Shown piece after piece: positions 34,673 through 43,798 of a stretch of 64,000 nt of DNA (positions within the stretch are counted from its first letter, which is position 1; each line of letters starts with the position of its first letter). The position numbers and the translations under genes were made by a program. The stretch covers positions 248,001-312,000 of the forward strand of contig NZ_UHHW01000002.1 in the NCBI RefSeq assembly GCF_900460345.1. Reading direction: 5' to 3'. This DNA comes from Trueperella pyogenes. Its GTDB lineage: Bacteria > Actinomycetota > Actinomycetes > Actinomycetales > Actinomycetaceae. Under the pieces are notes generated by a model. The model did not search any database, was not told the DNA's origin, and was given only the letters and a program-made list of their open reading frames with translations.

Positions 34673-35791
34673 ATGTTTACTCTTGACCAACTCATCTTCG
34701 ACGTCGCCGACGCCGAAGCCCCCGGCGTAGCTTCGGTCGTCATCCTCGACGATCCCACTGGCGATCTGCTTCGGGCGGTGTTAGACCGGCCGCGGCTCGC
34801 CGTCGCATCGCGCACGATCTTTCAGGCGCGCCAGGCCGTGGAGATCGCTGAAGGCGCGGGTGTGCGCGACCGTGTGCGGATCGCTGGCATTGACGGGCCC
34901 TTGCGGTTAGAAGAGTTTTTCGCTACGAATGTTGGCCTGATGCCAACAAGAGCGGATATCGCTATGGGGCATACCCCCAAATCTCTTGAGGAAGTGTCGT
35001 ATCTGGCCGGTGTCGTCCCCACGCGCGTCGTCGTGTTCGGCGCAAACAATAAGCACATGAATCGCGGGCATAACGCGGCTTTAGGCCATTGCTTTGCTGA
35101 TGTTCACGCATCGCGCGGACGCGGGAAGTTCCGTTGCCTTGTGGGCTCGGGCGAGCGTACCGACCACGGGTACAAGCCTGCCGTAGGCGCGAGCGAAGCG
35201 GGCCCTATTTTCGGCGTCGGGGGCGTATTCGCTGGCTCCGACTTCGACCGAGGCGGTGAGTTCCTCGCCCGGACTGCACTGGGACAATTGGTCGCCGACA
35301 GGCGCGAGGCAAAGTTGGCTGCCAATTCGTGGGATTCATGGGATGCCCCGAAGGCGGCGGATACGGCGTTGTCGATCGTCGACCTCGGATGTGGCAACGG
35401 TTCTGTTGCGCTCGCGGCCCTCGGCGCCCTGCCGGACGCGAATGTGTTGGCCACTGACGTGCACGCCGACGCCGTCGTCTCCGCCGAGCTGACCCTGGCT
35501 GAGTTTGCTGGGCGTGCGCGCGTGACGTGGGACGATGCCGCTGGTGGGGAGCCGGAGAATTCTGCCGACGTCGTGTTGCTCAATCCGCCCTTCCACGACG
35601 GGACGGCTGTTGATGCCACGCTCGTTCAGGGGTTGCTTGACGCTGCCAGGCGGTTACTGCGCCCCGGAGGCCGACTCTATATGGTTCACAACAACCACTT
35701 GCGCTACCGCAGCGAAGTGGAGCGGCGGGTCGGGCGGACGCGGGAGCTGGCTCGGAACGCGAAGTTCACTGTACTGCGCGCCGATAAGTAG
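34673..35791 (+). CDS. RsmC/RlmG-like SAM-dependent methyltransferase
   Basis: The 372-aa protein has a degenerate N-terminal half and a C-terminal class I methyltransferase domain. Motif I is IVDLGCGNGSVALAAL (about 235), with an acidic residue in ATDVHADAV and motif IV NPPFHDG (about 305). NPPF is typical of N2-guanine/N6-adenine methyltransferases, and the two-domain layout matches 16S G1207 (RsmC) or 23S G1835 (RlmG) enzymes. The GGGGAG just before ATG 34673 supports this start over ATG 34664. Confidence 0.8.
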   Translation: MFTLDQLIFDVADAEAPGVASVVILDDPTGDLLRAVLDRPRLAVASRTIFQARQAVEIAEGAGVRDRVRIAGIDGPLRLEEFFATNVGLMPTRADIAMGHTPKSLEEVSYLAGVVPTRVVVFGANNKHMNRGHNAALGHCFADVHASRGRGKFRCLVGSGERTDHGYKPAVGASEAGPIFGVGGVFAGSDFDRGGEFLARTALGQLVADRREAKLAANSWDSWDAPKAADTALSIVDLGCGNGSVALAALGALPDANVLATDVHADAVVSAELTLAEFAGRARVTWDDAAGGEPENSADVVLLNPPFHDGTAVDATLVQGLLDAARRLLRPGGRLYMVHNNHLRYRSEVERRVGRTRELARNAKFTVLRADK

Positions 35792-35835
35792 GGTGAGGAG
35801 TTTGGTAATCGAGATTCTTTTAGAGCCCGCCGCTG

Positions 35836-35916
35836 TTTCTCGGTACTTTCCGCCGTTTCTCGGTTCCTTAAACGCCGTTTACAGGACTCCTAAACGTCGT
35901 TAAGTACTGAGAAAGG
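35836..35916. repeat. Nested inverted repeat between convergent genes
   Basis: Outer arms TTTCTCGGTAC (35836-35846) and GTACTGAGAAA (ends 35916) pair with one wobble. A second TTTCTCGGTTC copy lies at 35856. Inside are two near-palindromes, TTAAACGCCGTTTA and TAAACGTCGTTAA. The outer arm and adjoining TTAA match the repeat at 29935-30005, so both may belong to one family. Confidence 0.6.
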
Positions 35917-35962
35917 TGGTTGGGGCAGGCAAGTGGATGAGCGTACAGAGAATCTATAGTGG

Positions 35963-36604
35963 TTAGTTAAAACGACTCTGACTGCGAATGTGGCCGGCAA
36001 TTGCGACAGCGCAGGCTAGTGTTGCGCATGCCACTATCTGCCAAACAGAGGCAAAATCTAAACGCCCCGGAAAGACAAAGTGGAAGACCGCTCTCGTGTA
36101 GATAAGGCCTATATAGGTTATAACAGCCAAAAATGGTAAGGCGCCTAAAAAGGATAATAGGCTGACTAATTCTGCAATATAGCTGACAATCAGAACTCCA
36201 ATGGCAATCTGGACGAAATAAGCCAGTGACAGTGACTGCTGATCAAGCCCGAACACCTGGCCAAACGGCACGACGTTAGCCGGTAAATGTGTGATGGCTA
36301 GACCTAATAACATGACTATCGCGATGACGAACAAACTGCGAAAAACGAGGCTGAGCAGGCGATAGTTTAAAAGTTTTCGCGGTGATTGCTTTTCTAGCCA
36401 TGTCATTGGACAGTGGCTTGCGGTGGCTAACAGGCTGTAGGAAAGCATCGCAATGAGTTCTAATCCTCTGCCCGGAGGCAGATCCACATCAAGCTGTATG
36501 ATGAATCCCCAGCCAAAGAATAGGGCGAATGGAGAGACCGTGACAACGGCGGCGATAGTTAGCTGGCCGCGTCCTCGTAACCAAAAAAGAATATCCTTCA
36601 CCAT
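35963..36604 (-). CDS. Multi-TM membrane protein of the peptide/ABC operon
   Basis: The 213-aa protein has about six TM segments and no motif I recognise. ATG 36604 lies 10 bp after the stop of the larger membrane gene. The AT content is higher than in flanking housekeeping genes, hinting at acquisition. Last gene of the operon; could be a second permease half, an immunity protein or an accessory. Confidence 0.65.
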   Translation of the reverse strand: MVKDILFWLRGRGQLTIAAVVTVSPFALFFGWGFIIQLDVDLPPGRGLELIAMLSYSLLATASHCPMTWLEKQSPRKLLNYRLLSLVFRSLFVIAIVMLLGLAITHLPANVVPFGQVFGLDQQSLSLAYFVQIAIGVLIVSYIAELVSLLSFLGALPFLAVITYIGLIYTRAVFHFVFPGRLDFASVWQIVACATLACAVAIAGHIRSQSRFN

Positions 36605-36614
36605 CGTCACACTG

Positions 36615-37895
36615 CTATTGGGTAATAGTGCACTTCCTGATAGCGTCCATATTGTCAGCGAACCACTGGGAAAATTCCTCTGGTGACAGCTTGCTGAGCC
36701 GTTGGCCAAAGGCAGACGTTTGTGGAGTTGACAGCGTGCCGTGTAAACCGGCTCTACGCAGTAGCTCCTTTGATAGGTCAAAACTCTTTTGAAGAGCCTC
36801 CTCCGAGGCAAGCGTCCCATTATCGCGCAGACCGAGGCAGATTCTCGCCCCTGCTAGATAATCCGCGAACGATTGGGCGATTGCCTGTTCCCACTCGTGT
36901 TCAGATCTGCGTGGGTGCGGAATGGGAACTGCTGACTGAGGCTCTTCTGTAGCCGGAACGGCCAAGATGCTTTCTGTAGGGACAATCGCAGAAAAATGTT
37001 CTCCAATCTCGAATATTCTGGGAATTAAGGGTTTGTAAACTTGGTATTGGCAAATCTCCAGATTGCCCGAAGACTCGCAGGACAGCGGGAATCCATCTTT
37101 CTTAAACGGTTCTGGAATGAGTAGTACTGCGATGCTGGAAACTGATACGACGACAAGCGTCATCGTAGTGATGAGTGAGAACTTTGCTCTTGAATGCCCA
37201 GACCTAGTCACGCGAGAGAAAATGGTGAACAGAAGGAGCCCGACGGTGAGGATCATCAAGTAGAAAAGTGAGCGAGCCAATTCAGTCGATGGATTGAAGG
37301 TAAGATCTGCGCTCGGTTCACTGATGGCCCACACCATCCCCAACGGTCGTGCGGGGAAAACTGAGTTAGGGATGAAATATGAATTTGCAGCGAGTGGCGC
37401 GTATGCGAAGACGACGATGATAAAGAATAGCGCCAAAAATCCCCAAATATGTTGCAGGGTGCTGCCTATCAAGAAGCCCCACACGGTTAGCGCGGTAAGC
37501 CCGAGGAATATCGCAACAAGAGGCAAAACTCCTTCATGAGCGCGGTCAAAACCGACCGATGCGAGTGCGACCAGCACTCCCACGAGATAGCCAGCAATTT
37601 GTGATGCGAGAATAGGAGCAATTAGCCCTCGTGCAATTTCCTTTGCAGATCGCGCCCTTGATGGGCCAAGAACGACTGAGGTTGGTAGAAAGTACCACCC
37701 CATAGAAAAGCCGATAGCCGCTCCCACTAATCCAAGGATGAAGGTGTTTTCCCGAAAAGATACAATAATGCCTCGGCTATCAATCGGAATCCAAGATCTG
37801 TTCGGAGTGGTGGCCAGGATCCATGTCAGCAAAGCATTGGCGATGAAAACTGCGATGAGAATCCAAAGGCTATGTGGGTGAAAACTACGACGCAT
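36615..37895 (-). CDS. ABC transporter membrane protein (putative permease)
   Basis: The 426-aa protein has an N-terminal TM, a block of five to six TM helices (about 40-230), a further TM near 245-265 and a C-terminal ~150-residue extracytoplasmic domain. The last part has two Cys (CESSGNLEIC). The start overlaps the ATPase gene: ATG 37895 is inside its last codons, and ATG 37922 is also in frame. It is inferred to be the permease of the ATPase at 37885. No family assigned. Confidence 0.65.
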   Translation of the reverse strand: MRRSFHPHSLWILIAVFIANALLTWILATTPNRSWIPIDSRGIIVSFRENTFILGLVGAAIGFSMGWYFLPTSVVLGPSRARSAKEIARGLIAPILASQIAGYLVGVLVALASVGFDRAHEGVLPLVAIFLGLTALTVWGFLIGSTLQHIWGFLALFFIIVVFAYAPLAANSYFIPNSVFPARPLGMVWAISEPSADLTFNPSTELARSLFYLMILTVGLLLFTIFSRVTRSGHSRAKFSLITTMTLVVVSVSSIAVLLIPEPFKKDGFPLSCESSGNLEICQYQVYKPLIPRIFEIGEHFSAIVPTESILAVPATEEPQSAVPIPHPRRSEHEWEQAIAQSFADYLAGARICLGLRDNGTLASEEALQKSFDLSKELLRRAGLHGTLSTPQTSAFGQRLSKLSPEEFSQWFADNMDAIRKCTITQ

Positions 37896-38640
37896 AGTTG
37901 TCCATAATCTCGAGGTATCCATTTTCGGCAGCCGACCCGTTCATGTCGCGATGCGCCCTATCGCTTCCAAGTTCCTCGAGGGCGGATATAGGGCCGTCGA
38001 ATTTCACGGTGCCATGGTTCACTATGAGTACTCGATCGCAGATGTGTGCGACGTCGTCGACCAAGTGAGTCGAAAGGAGAATGGCTGAATTGGCGGCTAA
38101 TTCCCGCAAAAGCTGGCGCATCTGGGAGCGTTGGACGGGATCGATGCCGACTGTTGGCTCGTCCAGTATGAGAATCTCGGGTTTGTGTACGATGACGCAG
38201 GCAAGGCCAAGACGCTGGCGCATCCCTCCAGAAAGGCTGAAGGCGCGGCTCTTTGCGCGATCTGCGAGACCAACTTTTTCGAGTGCGTCGGCGGCTGCTT
38301 TATTGCAGGCAGCCGCCGATACGCCGTGAGCCCAAGCAGCGAATTCCACATTGTCTTGGACTGTCTTGAAGTTCATCACTTCAAACCGTTGGGGAAGATA
38401 GCCGATGTGTCTCCGACACTTCCTCGCCTGCGTTTCATTATTCACCGGCGTGCCGTTGATAATGACCGAGCCGCATTTTGGTCGCATGTCGAGAGCCAGT
38501 AGGCGAATCAGGGTTGTTTTTCCTGCACCATTCGGGCCAAGAAGTCCGGTGATTCCCCGCTCTAGAACTAGATCCATGTCTTGGATAATCCGATCCCTTC
38601 CGTACCAGAATGACACGGAGTCCAGTTGAACGACAGACAT
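37885..38640 (-). CDS. ABC transporter ATP-binding protein
   Basis: The 251-aa ATPase has all catalytic motifs: Walker A GPNGAGKTT (about 35), Q-loop in HIGYLPQRFE, signature LSGGMRQRLGLA (about 137), Walker B ILILDEPTVGID (about 157) and H-loop in LLSTHLVDD. It resembles the export/lantibiotic-resistance type (CcmA/BcrA-like). It begins 29 bp after the secreted-peptide gene and overlaps the permease, so the four genes form one operon. Confidence 0.9.
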   Translation of the reverse strand: MSVVQLDSVSFWYGRDRIIQDMDLVLERGITGLLGPNGAGKTTLIRLLALDMRPKCGSVIINGTPVNNETQARKCRRHIGYLPQRFEVMNFKTVQDNVEFAAWAHGVSAAACNKAAADALEKVGLADRAKSRAFSLSGGMRQRLGLACVIVHKPEILILDEPTVGIDPVQRSQMRQLLRELAANSAILLSTHLVDDVAHICDRVLIVNHGTVKFDGPISALEELGSDRAHRDMNGSAAENGYLEIMDNYAS

Positions 38641-38669
38641 AAATGGGCCTTCTTCTAGTTGTTTACGGA

Positions 38670-39045
38670 CTAATGCGCGTAAATGGAAGAGCGGGCTGAA
38701 GCGCCAGCTGAATCGGAGGCTTGCGTGTAGTAGTTCCAGCCTCGATTGGCGTGCGCCACAGAAGTGACGCTACCGTTGGTGATCTTTCTAGTTGCTGACG
38801 CGATTCGAGCGTCGGGAAGGAACCAGGGCATCTCATGGTATAGAGCTGAAGTGACGTTACGGGCATTGCCGCACCCGGAACGGTAGGCGACGCCGTGGAT
38901 ATTTCCTGCTGCTGAAGAGTAGTAAGTAGAAGCGGACAGGGAGCACCCGGCCGCAGCGGCCTGAAGACTGATCCCGACAGCCCCTAGACCCGAAAACGCG
39001 GTTGCGAGCGCAAGTGATAGTGCGATTCTATTTTTTGAAAGACAT
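38670..39045 (-). pseudogene. Secreted small protein (bacteriocin-like?), frame broken at an A6 run
   Basis: ATG 39045 with AAGGAG five bases upstream hits TAG after five codons (MSFKK). The frame one base over is open for ~120 codons to TAG 38670. Removing one A from the six-A run (39031-39036) restores a 124-aa precursor: MSFKNRIALSLALATAFSGL, Ala-rich cleavage region ending near residue 32, and a 92-residue mature part. That part starts GCSLSASTYY, contains GCGNARNVTSALYHEMPWF and ends ANRGWNYYTQ...SSIYAH, with two Cys. The gene leads the ABC operon, reminiscent of lactococcin-972-type loci; that family match is unverified. Sequencing error, slippage or true decay are all possible. Confidence 0.65.
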
Positions 39046-39095
39046 GACAGCTCCTTTGATCTCAGGCTTTCACACCTCGTTTGAGGCTTGCATGA

Positions 39096-39101
39096 ATTAT
39101 A
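39096..39101 (-). promoter_or_regulatory. -10 box of the peptide/ABC operon
   Basis: A perfect TATAAT on the minus strand is 50 bp upstream of ATG 39045. A small stem CTAGCT/AGCTAG (39110-39126) lies at the -35 side; no clear -35 hexamer. Confidence 0.6.
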
Positions 39102-39222
39102 AAATATGGCTAGCTGAAAAAGCTAGATACAGGCAGCCATCTTAAAAAGCTGATGTCGGCAAGCTGAGTCTGTGATCCGGATTCTGTGGTGCTCGGGAGT
39201 GTCGGCCGTCGCGAGTTCGGGC

Positions 39223-39567
39223 TTATGCCTTGACGTAGCCGTAACCGGCGGCCTGCAGCATCGCGATCTCCACGATCCCCGCTGGCACTACGCGCACGTA
39301 CTCGGGGATGAGGTCTTCCTTGACTTGACGCTCGTCGAGGGCAATTTTGCACACGACAAAGTCCACGCCTTCCGCCTCTAGGCCGCGGATGCGTGCCATT
39401 CGGTTCGGGTCTGCCTCGAGCTGGGAGAAGGAGCGCACCGCGCCTCCGTTGGCGACGACGACGGCTCGGTTACCTTCGCCTGCACGAACAAAGTTGTGCA
39501 CTGAGCGGAGAGTAAACGGCCAGCGGTCGTTCTCGTTGATGTGGAAGACGAGCTTATAATCGGACAT
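39223..39567 (-). CDS. DsrE family protein
   Basis: The 114-aa protein has the DsrE/DsrF-like Rossmannoid fold: YKLVFHINENDRW as first strand, NRAVVVANGGAV in the middle and the segment VDFVVCKIALDERQV with the single Cys at the position of the active-site cysteine. The family includes sulfur-relay proteins and many of unknown role. ATG 39567 with AAGGGGG upstream is chosen. Confidence 0.8.
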   Translation of the reverse strand: MSDYKLVFHINENDRWPFTLRSVHNFVRAGEGNRAVVVANGGAVRSFSQLEADPNRMARIRGLEAEGVDFVVCKIALDERQVKEDLIPEYVRVVPAGIVEIAMLQAAGYGYVKA

Positions 39568-39735
39568 TGTTCCCCCTTGAAATGTCAGCAAGTGTGCTGG
39601 GTGTCACGTTGGTGTTACTGATACACTACAACGCTCCCGCAATATTTTCATGTCAAGATAAAACTCCTTCGTACAATTCCATGGTAGAGAGCATGTGCCT
39701 GACGACTGGTTTTCATCGGTAACACGGCAAGAAGC

Positions 39736-39984
39736 GTGGCGGCGTCGGTGCCGAAGATCGAGGCGAACGAATACAAGGACTATATTTTTAGCTTTATTTT
39801 CTATAAGTTCCTATCTGAGGAGTGGGTGGCGCGGCTGACGCACGGGCTGGATGCTCTAAAGCTGTTGTCGGAGGATAACGCTGGGATCGTTGAGGAGACC
39901 CGCGACTTGTGCGGCTACGTCATCTCTTACGACAACCTGTTCGGAACATGGCTGGCTAAGGGCAACGATTTCGGGCGTCTTTGA
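39736..39984 (+). pseudogene. hsdM remnant (type I restriction-modification methylase N-terminus)
   Basis: The 82-codon fragment contains IEANEYKDYIFSFIFYKFLS, the conserved N-terminal helix of HsdM proteins, and ends at TGA 39982 before the SAM-binding and NPPF motifs. A functional methylase is about 500 residues. No hsdS or hsdR is seen, so this is a leftover of a lost type I system. Confidence 0.7.
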
Positions 39985-40653
39985 CACCCGCCAGGCGGGA
40001 TTATCGAAGTTGGGAACAAAGGCAAGGAGTGTTTACGATTAGAATCATTAGGCCTTGCTTGTATTGGTGTGTTGATATTTGTTCCATCAACACCGGCGTT
40101 TGTTAATTCAGACATGTGAGCTTACGTTCGCTCCCTTACCTGGCGGCGAATGGGGCATGATCGAAGATCAATATCTAGAACCTACTGGATTGCTTCCACT
40201 CGGAGAGGCAGAATTGTTCGTTGCTCCGACAGCAGAGTATTTTGTTGGTTTAGCAATGAGCGACAGCTTCGATAATGTTACACCCGCAGTCACAACGCGT
40301 TTGGGGGATGACGCAGACGGTGTCATGAGGCACTACGGGTATTTGCCGAAAGATGAATCAGGCTCCTGGTGGGCGGACGTTCCGTAGTCATAATCGAGGG
40401 CAAGACCCCGCGGCAGAAGAAGATCAAGTATCTTAACCAGTTCGAACTCCACACGGTACTTGCTAACCTAGAGCTCGGCTCGCACCTGGTTATGCAAATG
40501 TCCAGACTGGTCAAAGATCTTCCCTCTGACGAGCCGATTTTCGTCAAGGGTCTACAACTCCACGGCCAACGCGGCACTCACGCGGCATCGTGAGGCAGTG
40601 GGGCCGTTCGTCATCACCATCCACGGTTTGCGTCATCTTGTTCGTTGGAGTCT
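39985..40653 (+). other. Decayed stretch with two short unassigned frames
   Basis: After the hsdM remnant come two overlapping plus-strand frames. One is 40079-40387 (102 codons from TTG; from ATG 40158, ...LGEAELFVAPTAEYFVGLAM...). The other is 40369-40593 (74 codons, SVVIIEGKTPRQKKIKYLNQ...). I recognise neither, and neither has a good ribosome binding site. They look like remnants of accessory DNA. Confidence 0.4.
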
Positions 40654-41916
40654 CTAGAGCTGATCAAGCGCCTGCGCGACGTCCGCGATGATGTCGTCCG
40701 CATGCTCGACTCCCACTGAGAGGCGTACCAGGCCAGGCGTAATGCCAGCGCTCGTAAGTTCGGCGTCGGTGAGCTGCCGATGCGTCGTCGACGCCGGGTG
40801 TAGCACGCACGAACGCGAATCTGCCACGTGTACCTGACGAGCGACCAGCTTGAGCGCGTCCATGAAGCGGGTGCCTCTTTCGCGATCCCCGAGGTCAATG
40901 CACACCACCCCTGAATATCCGCCGCGCAGATACTTCTTGGCCAGCTCGTGATATTTAAAGGACTCCAAGCCTGGATAGCGGACTTCTTGGACGGCGTCGT
41001 GCGTTTCGAGAAAACGCGCCACCTTGAGCGCGTTCTCGCTGTGACGCTGCATGCGCAGGTGAAGCGACTCTAGCGACAAGTTCAGCACAAACGCCGACTG
41101 TGCCGCCGGGTATGCGCCGAAATCGCGTTGAAGCTGCATGCGGGCCTTAATAATGTAAGGGGCGGGCGCGTAATCCTTCGTGTAGACGACGCCGTGATAG
41201 GACGCGTCGGGCTCAGTGAAATCGGGGAACTTGCCATTTCTGTAGTCAAATTTTCCGGCGTCAACAATGACGCCGCCCACCTGCACGGCATGCCCGTCCA
41301 TGTATTTTGACGTCGAGTGAATAACGACGTCCGCACCGAACTCGATTGGCTTGCACAGCACCGGCGTAGCGAAGGTGGAATCGACGATGAGTGGCACGCC
41401 AGCCGCGTGGGCCACGCGGGCGAACTTCTCCACGTCAAGCACAGACATTGACGGATTCGCGATCATCTCACCGAACAGGGCCTTCGTGTTGTCTTTGAAA
41501 GCCGCGGCAAGTTCGTCCGCGGGCGCGTCGGGGTCAATGTAGATAACCTCAATGCCCAGTTTCTTGAGGGTGACAGAGAAGAGATTGGCCGTGCCGCCGT
41601 AGACCTCGGAAGAAGAGACGAAAGAATCACCAGCCGAGCACAGGTTCAGGATCGACATCAGCGTGGCGGCCTGACCGGAGGACGTTGCCATCGCCGCTGC
41701 GCCTCCCTCCAGCGCCGCGATCTTCTTTTCGACCGCCATCACGGTCGGGTTTGCAAAGCGCGAGTAGATGAGGGCATGCGTCGGTTCGTCAAAAACTGCG
41801 GCGATCGCGTCCGACGAATCGTAGGTGTACGTCGTTGACTGCACGATGGGCAGCTGGCGCGGGTCGCCATTTCTGGGTTCATATCCTGCGTGAATGTACT
41901 TGGTTTCGTCCTTCAT
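40654..41916 (-). CDS. metY: O-acetylhomoserine aminocarboxypropyltransferase
   Basis: The 420-aa PLP enzyme of the Cys/Met metabolism family makes homocysteine (or methionine) from O-acetylhomoserine and sulfide (or methanethiol). ALEGGAAAMATSSGQAA (about 65) is the cofactor phosphate-binding segment, VDSTFATPVLCKP follows, and the PLP-lysine is in VIHSTSKYMDGH (about 205). ATG 41916 has AAGGAG upstream. The 105-bp leader shows no recognisable SAM riboswitch. Confidence 0.9.
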   Translation of the reverse strand: MKDETKYIHAGYEPRNGDPRQLPIVQSTTYTYDSSDAIAAVFDEPTHALIYSRFANPTVMAVEKKIAALEGGAAAMATSSGQAATLMSILNLCSAGDSFVSSSEVYGGTANLFSVTLKKLGIEVIYIDPDAPADELAAAFKDNTKALFGEMIANPSMSVLDVEKFARVAHAAGVPLIVDSTFATPVLCKPIEFGADVVIHSTSKYMDGHAVQVGGVIVDAGKFDYRNGKFPDFTEPDASYHGVVYTKDYAPAPYIIKARMQLQRDFGAYPAAQSAFVLNLSLESLHLRMQRHSENALKVARFLETHDAVQEVRYPGLESFKYHELAKKYLRGGYSGVVCIDLGDRERGTRFMDALKLVARQVHVADSRSCVLHPASTTHRQLTDAELTSAGITPGLVRLSVGVEHADDIIADVAQALDQL

Positions 41917-42021
41917 TGGCACTCCTTCTACGACGTCGCCACGGCTTGCTCGATTTCTCACCTTAGTTCCGGTTTCAGTTTTATTGGCTGCGTGTGCGAG
42001 ATGTGGACGGCGTCTCTACCC

Positions 42022-43719
42022 TCAGACCCAGCTCGGCATCCACATATGTAACTTCCAGAACCAACGCGGCACAGGGGTTGCCCACCAGAGTGGCATCCAA
42101 AACAGCGCCGCTATGAGGATAAGGCCCACCACGAAGCCAATAACCCACCACGCTGCCCTGCTCGTGGGGCGCGAGTCGACCAGCGTGGGCAGCAGCTCAT
42201 GTGGGCCGGAGGGGAAGGGGCCAATGAGGTTGTTTGACGGTGGGCGTATGAACCGTGCAGGGCCAAGAATGCGGGTTGCCCAACCCACCCCAAACGCGAG
42301 CGCGAGCGCCACGAAGGGCAGGAACGAGATGGCATAAAACTGGTAGATCGTGCGGTTGAGGTAGAGGAACCACGGCGCGTACATCGCCAGATATCCGGCG
42401 AGGATGGCCCAGGCACGCCAGTCACGGCGGCGGATTGCTGCCCACAGCACCACCACCAGTGCGAGTGCACCAATCCACCAGACGAAGGGGTTGCCCACGG
42501 AGGTAATCGCCAGCACGCAATCGTCGCTGGGGCAGGAGTCAACGGTGACATCCTCCCCGGCGCGCCAGAAGAAGGACACCGGGCGGAACTGGATGATCCA
42601 TGCCCACGGCTGACTTTGGTAGGTGTGCGGTGAGGATAGCCCGCGGTGGAATTCCATGGAAGCTTGATGCCAATGGATGAAGGAATTAACTACGTCGGGC
42701 GCCCAAGGCAAGGGCAGCTCGGATGGATGTTGGGCGGCCCATTGGCGATCCCAACCAATTGGATGGGCAAACCACGAGAACCACGAAGCGACGTAAACAG
42801 CAATCGCCGTAGGGACGAGCTGGAAGAACGCAGGTATGCCCTCCCGCCACACTCCCGCTCCGAACCATAAGCGTGCGCCTATAGCTTTGCGGGCTGCCGC
42901 GCCCCAGAAGAAAACCATGAGGCCAAAGACCGCAATCGCATAGGCGCCTGACCATTTCACACCGCACGCCAAGCCGAGGAAAACACCGGCCAGAACGAGC
43001 CAGGGGCGGGCCAGAACCCGCGGCCCCCAGCGCATCGGGCGAAGGGGGACGGCTGCAGCTGACATGGGGGCACCCGATTGGGCGACGCGTTCAGCCAGCC
43101 GTGTACGGGTAAATGCGCGATCGCGCAGAATCGCCCAGAAGGCGGCGAGGACGAAGAACATAAGCATGTTATCGAGCAGGCCGGTGCGGGCCATCGTGAT
43201 CCCCATGCCGTCCAGGGCCATCGCAAGTCCGGCGATGGCTGCGAGCGTAACTGAGTGGAAGAGATGGAGTGCCACGCGAACTAGTAGCATGACGGCAACG
43301 ACGCCAAGGATCGCGGTGGTGGCACGCCAACCAAAGCCGTTGTCGTCGCCAAAAATACGCATACCTATGCCCATGAGCCATTTGCCAAAAGGCGGATGCA
43401 CCCACCGGTCAGGCTTATCCTCGAGGGCGGAAAGATCTCCCATGACGAACAGGTCGTTTTGGTTGTCACCTTCCCAGTTGCGTTCGTAGCCGAAATTCAG
43501 CAGGGAATAAGCACCCTTGACGTAATAGGTCTCATCGAAGACCATCGCATGCGGATGGTTGAGCCGAGGTAGACGGGTGAGTGTAGCGACTAGACCAGCA
43601 ATGGCCGTGACAATCCAGCCGTACAGCCTAATCTGCGTAGGCAGAGTTGCCCCCTTGGGCAGCAGGCCGAGCCGAGCCCGGATATCATTTTCGTCGCGCG
43701 TTGTTACGTTCATGTTCAC
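42022..43719 (-). CDS. pmt: Dolichyl-phosphate-mannose-protein mannosyltransferase (Pmt)
   Basis: The 565-aa GT39 enzyme transfers mannose from a polyprenyl carrier to exported proteins. TM1 is near 30-50, and the catalytic DE pair is in the first extracytoplasmic loop (MVFDETYYVKGAYSLLNF, about 60). WVHPPFGKWLMGIG and a C-terminal block of TM helices follow. The GTG 43719 start is supported by a TAGACT box six bases upstream, giving a leaderless mRNA. In actinobacteria Pmt works with Sec-exported lipoproteins. Confidence 0.9.
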   Translation of the reverse strand: MNMNVTTRDENDIRARLGLLPKGATLPTQIRLYGWIVTAIAGLVATLTRLPRLNHPHAMVFDETYYVKGAYSLLNFGYERNWEGDNQNDLFVMGDLSALEDKPDRWVHPPFGKWLMGIGMRIFGDDNGFGWRATTAILGVVAVMLLVRVALHLFHSVTLAAIAGLAMALDGMGITMARTGLLDNMLMFFVLAAFWAILRDRAFTRTRLAERVAQSGAPMSAAAVPLRPMRWGPRVLARPWLVLAGVFLGLACGVKWSGAYAIAVFGLMVFFWGAAARKAIGARLWFGAGVWREGIPAFFQLVPTAIAVYVASWFSWFAHPIGWDRQWAAQHPSELPLPWAPDVVNSFIHWHQASMEFHRGLSSPHTYQSQPWAWIIQFRPVSFFWRAGEDVTVDSCPSDDCVLAITSVGNPFVWWIGALALVVVLWAAIRRRDWRAWAILAGYLAMYAPWFLYLNRTIYQFYAISFLPFVALALAFGVGWATRILGPARFIRPPSNNLIGPFPSGPHELLPTLVDSRPTSRAAWWVIGFVVGLILIAALFWMPLWWATPVPRWFWKLHMWMPSWV

Positions 43720-43725
43720 CCTAAC

Positions 43726-43731
43726 AGTCTA
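43726..43731 (-). promoter_or_regulatory. Leaderless -10 box of pmt
   Basis: TAGACT on the minus strand ends six bases before GTG 43719 and decides between GTG 43719 and ATG 43713. Confidence 0.45.
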
Positions 43732-43798
43732 CTTTTCTCCTCCGACAAAATTGCACGGCCAGTTTCCATCGGCAAAGGAGTTCTGGGAGCATAGGCAT

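Noticed and set aside
39110..39126. CTAGCT-GAAAA-AGCTAG stem near the peptide operon promoter
   Set aside because: Only 6 bp and AT-rich; likely chance.
41917..42021. Possible SAM riboswitch in the metY leader
   Set aside because: The 105-bp gap is short, and I could not trace the stems or conserved core of any SAM riboswitch class.
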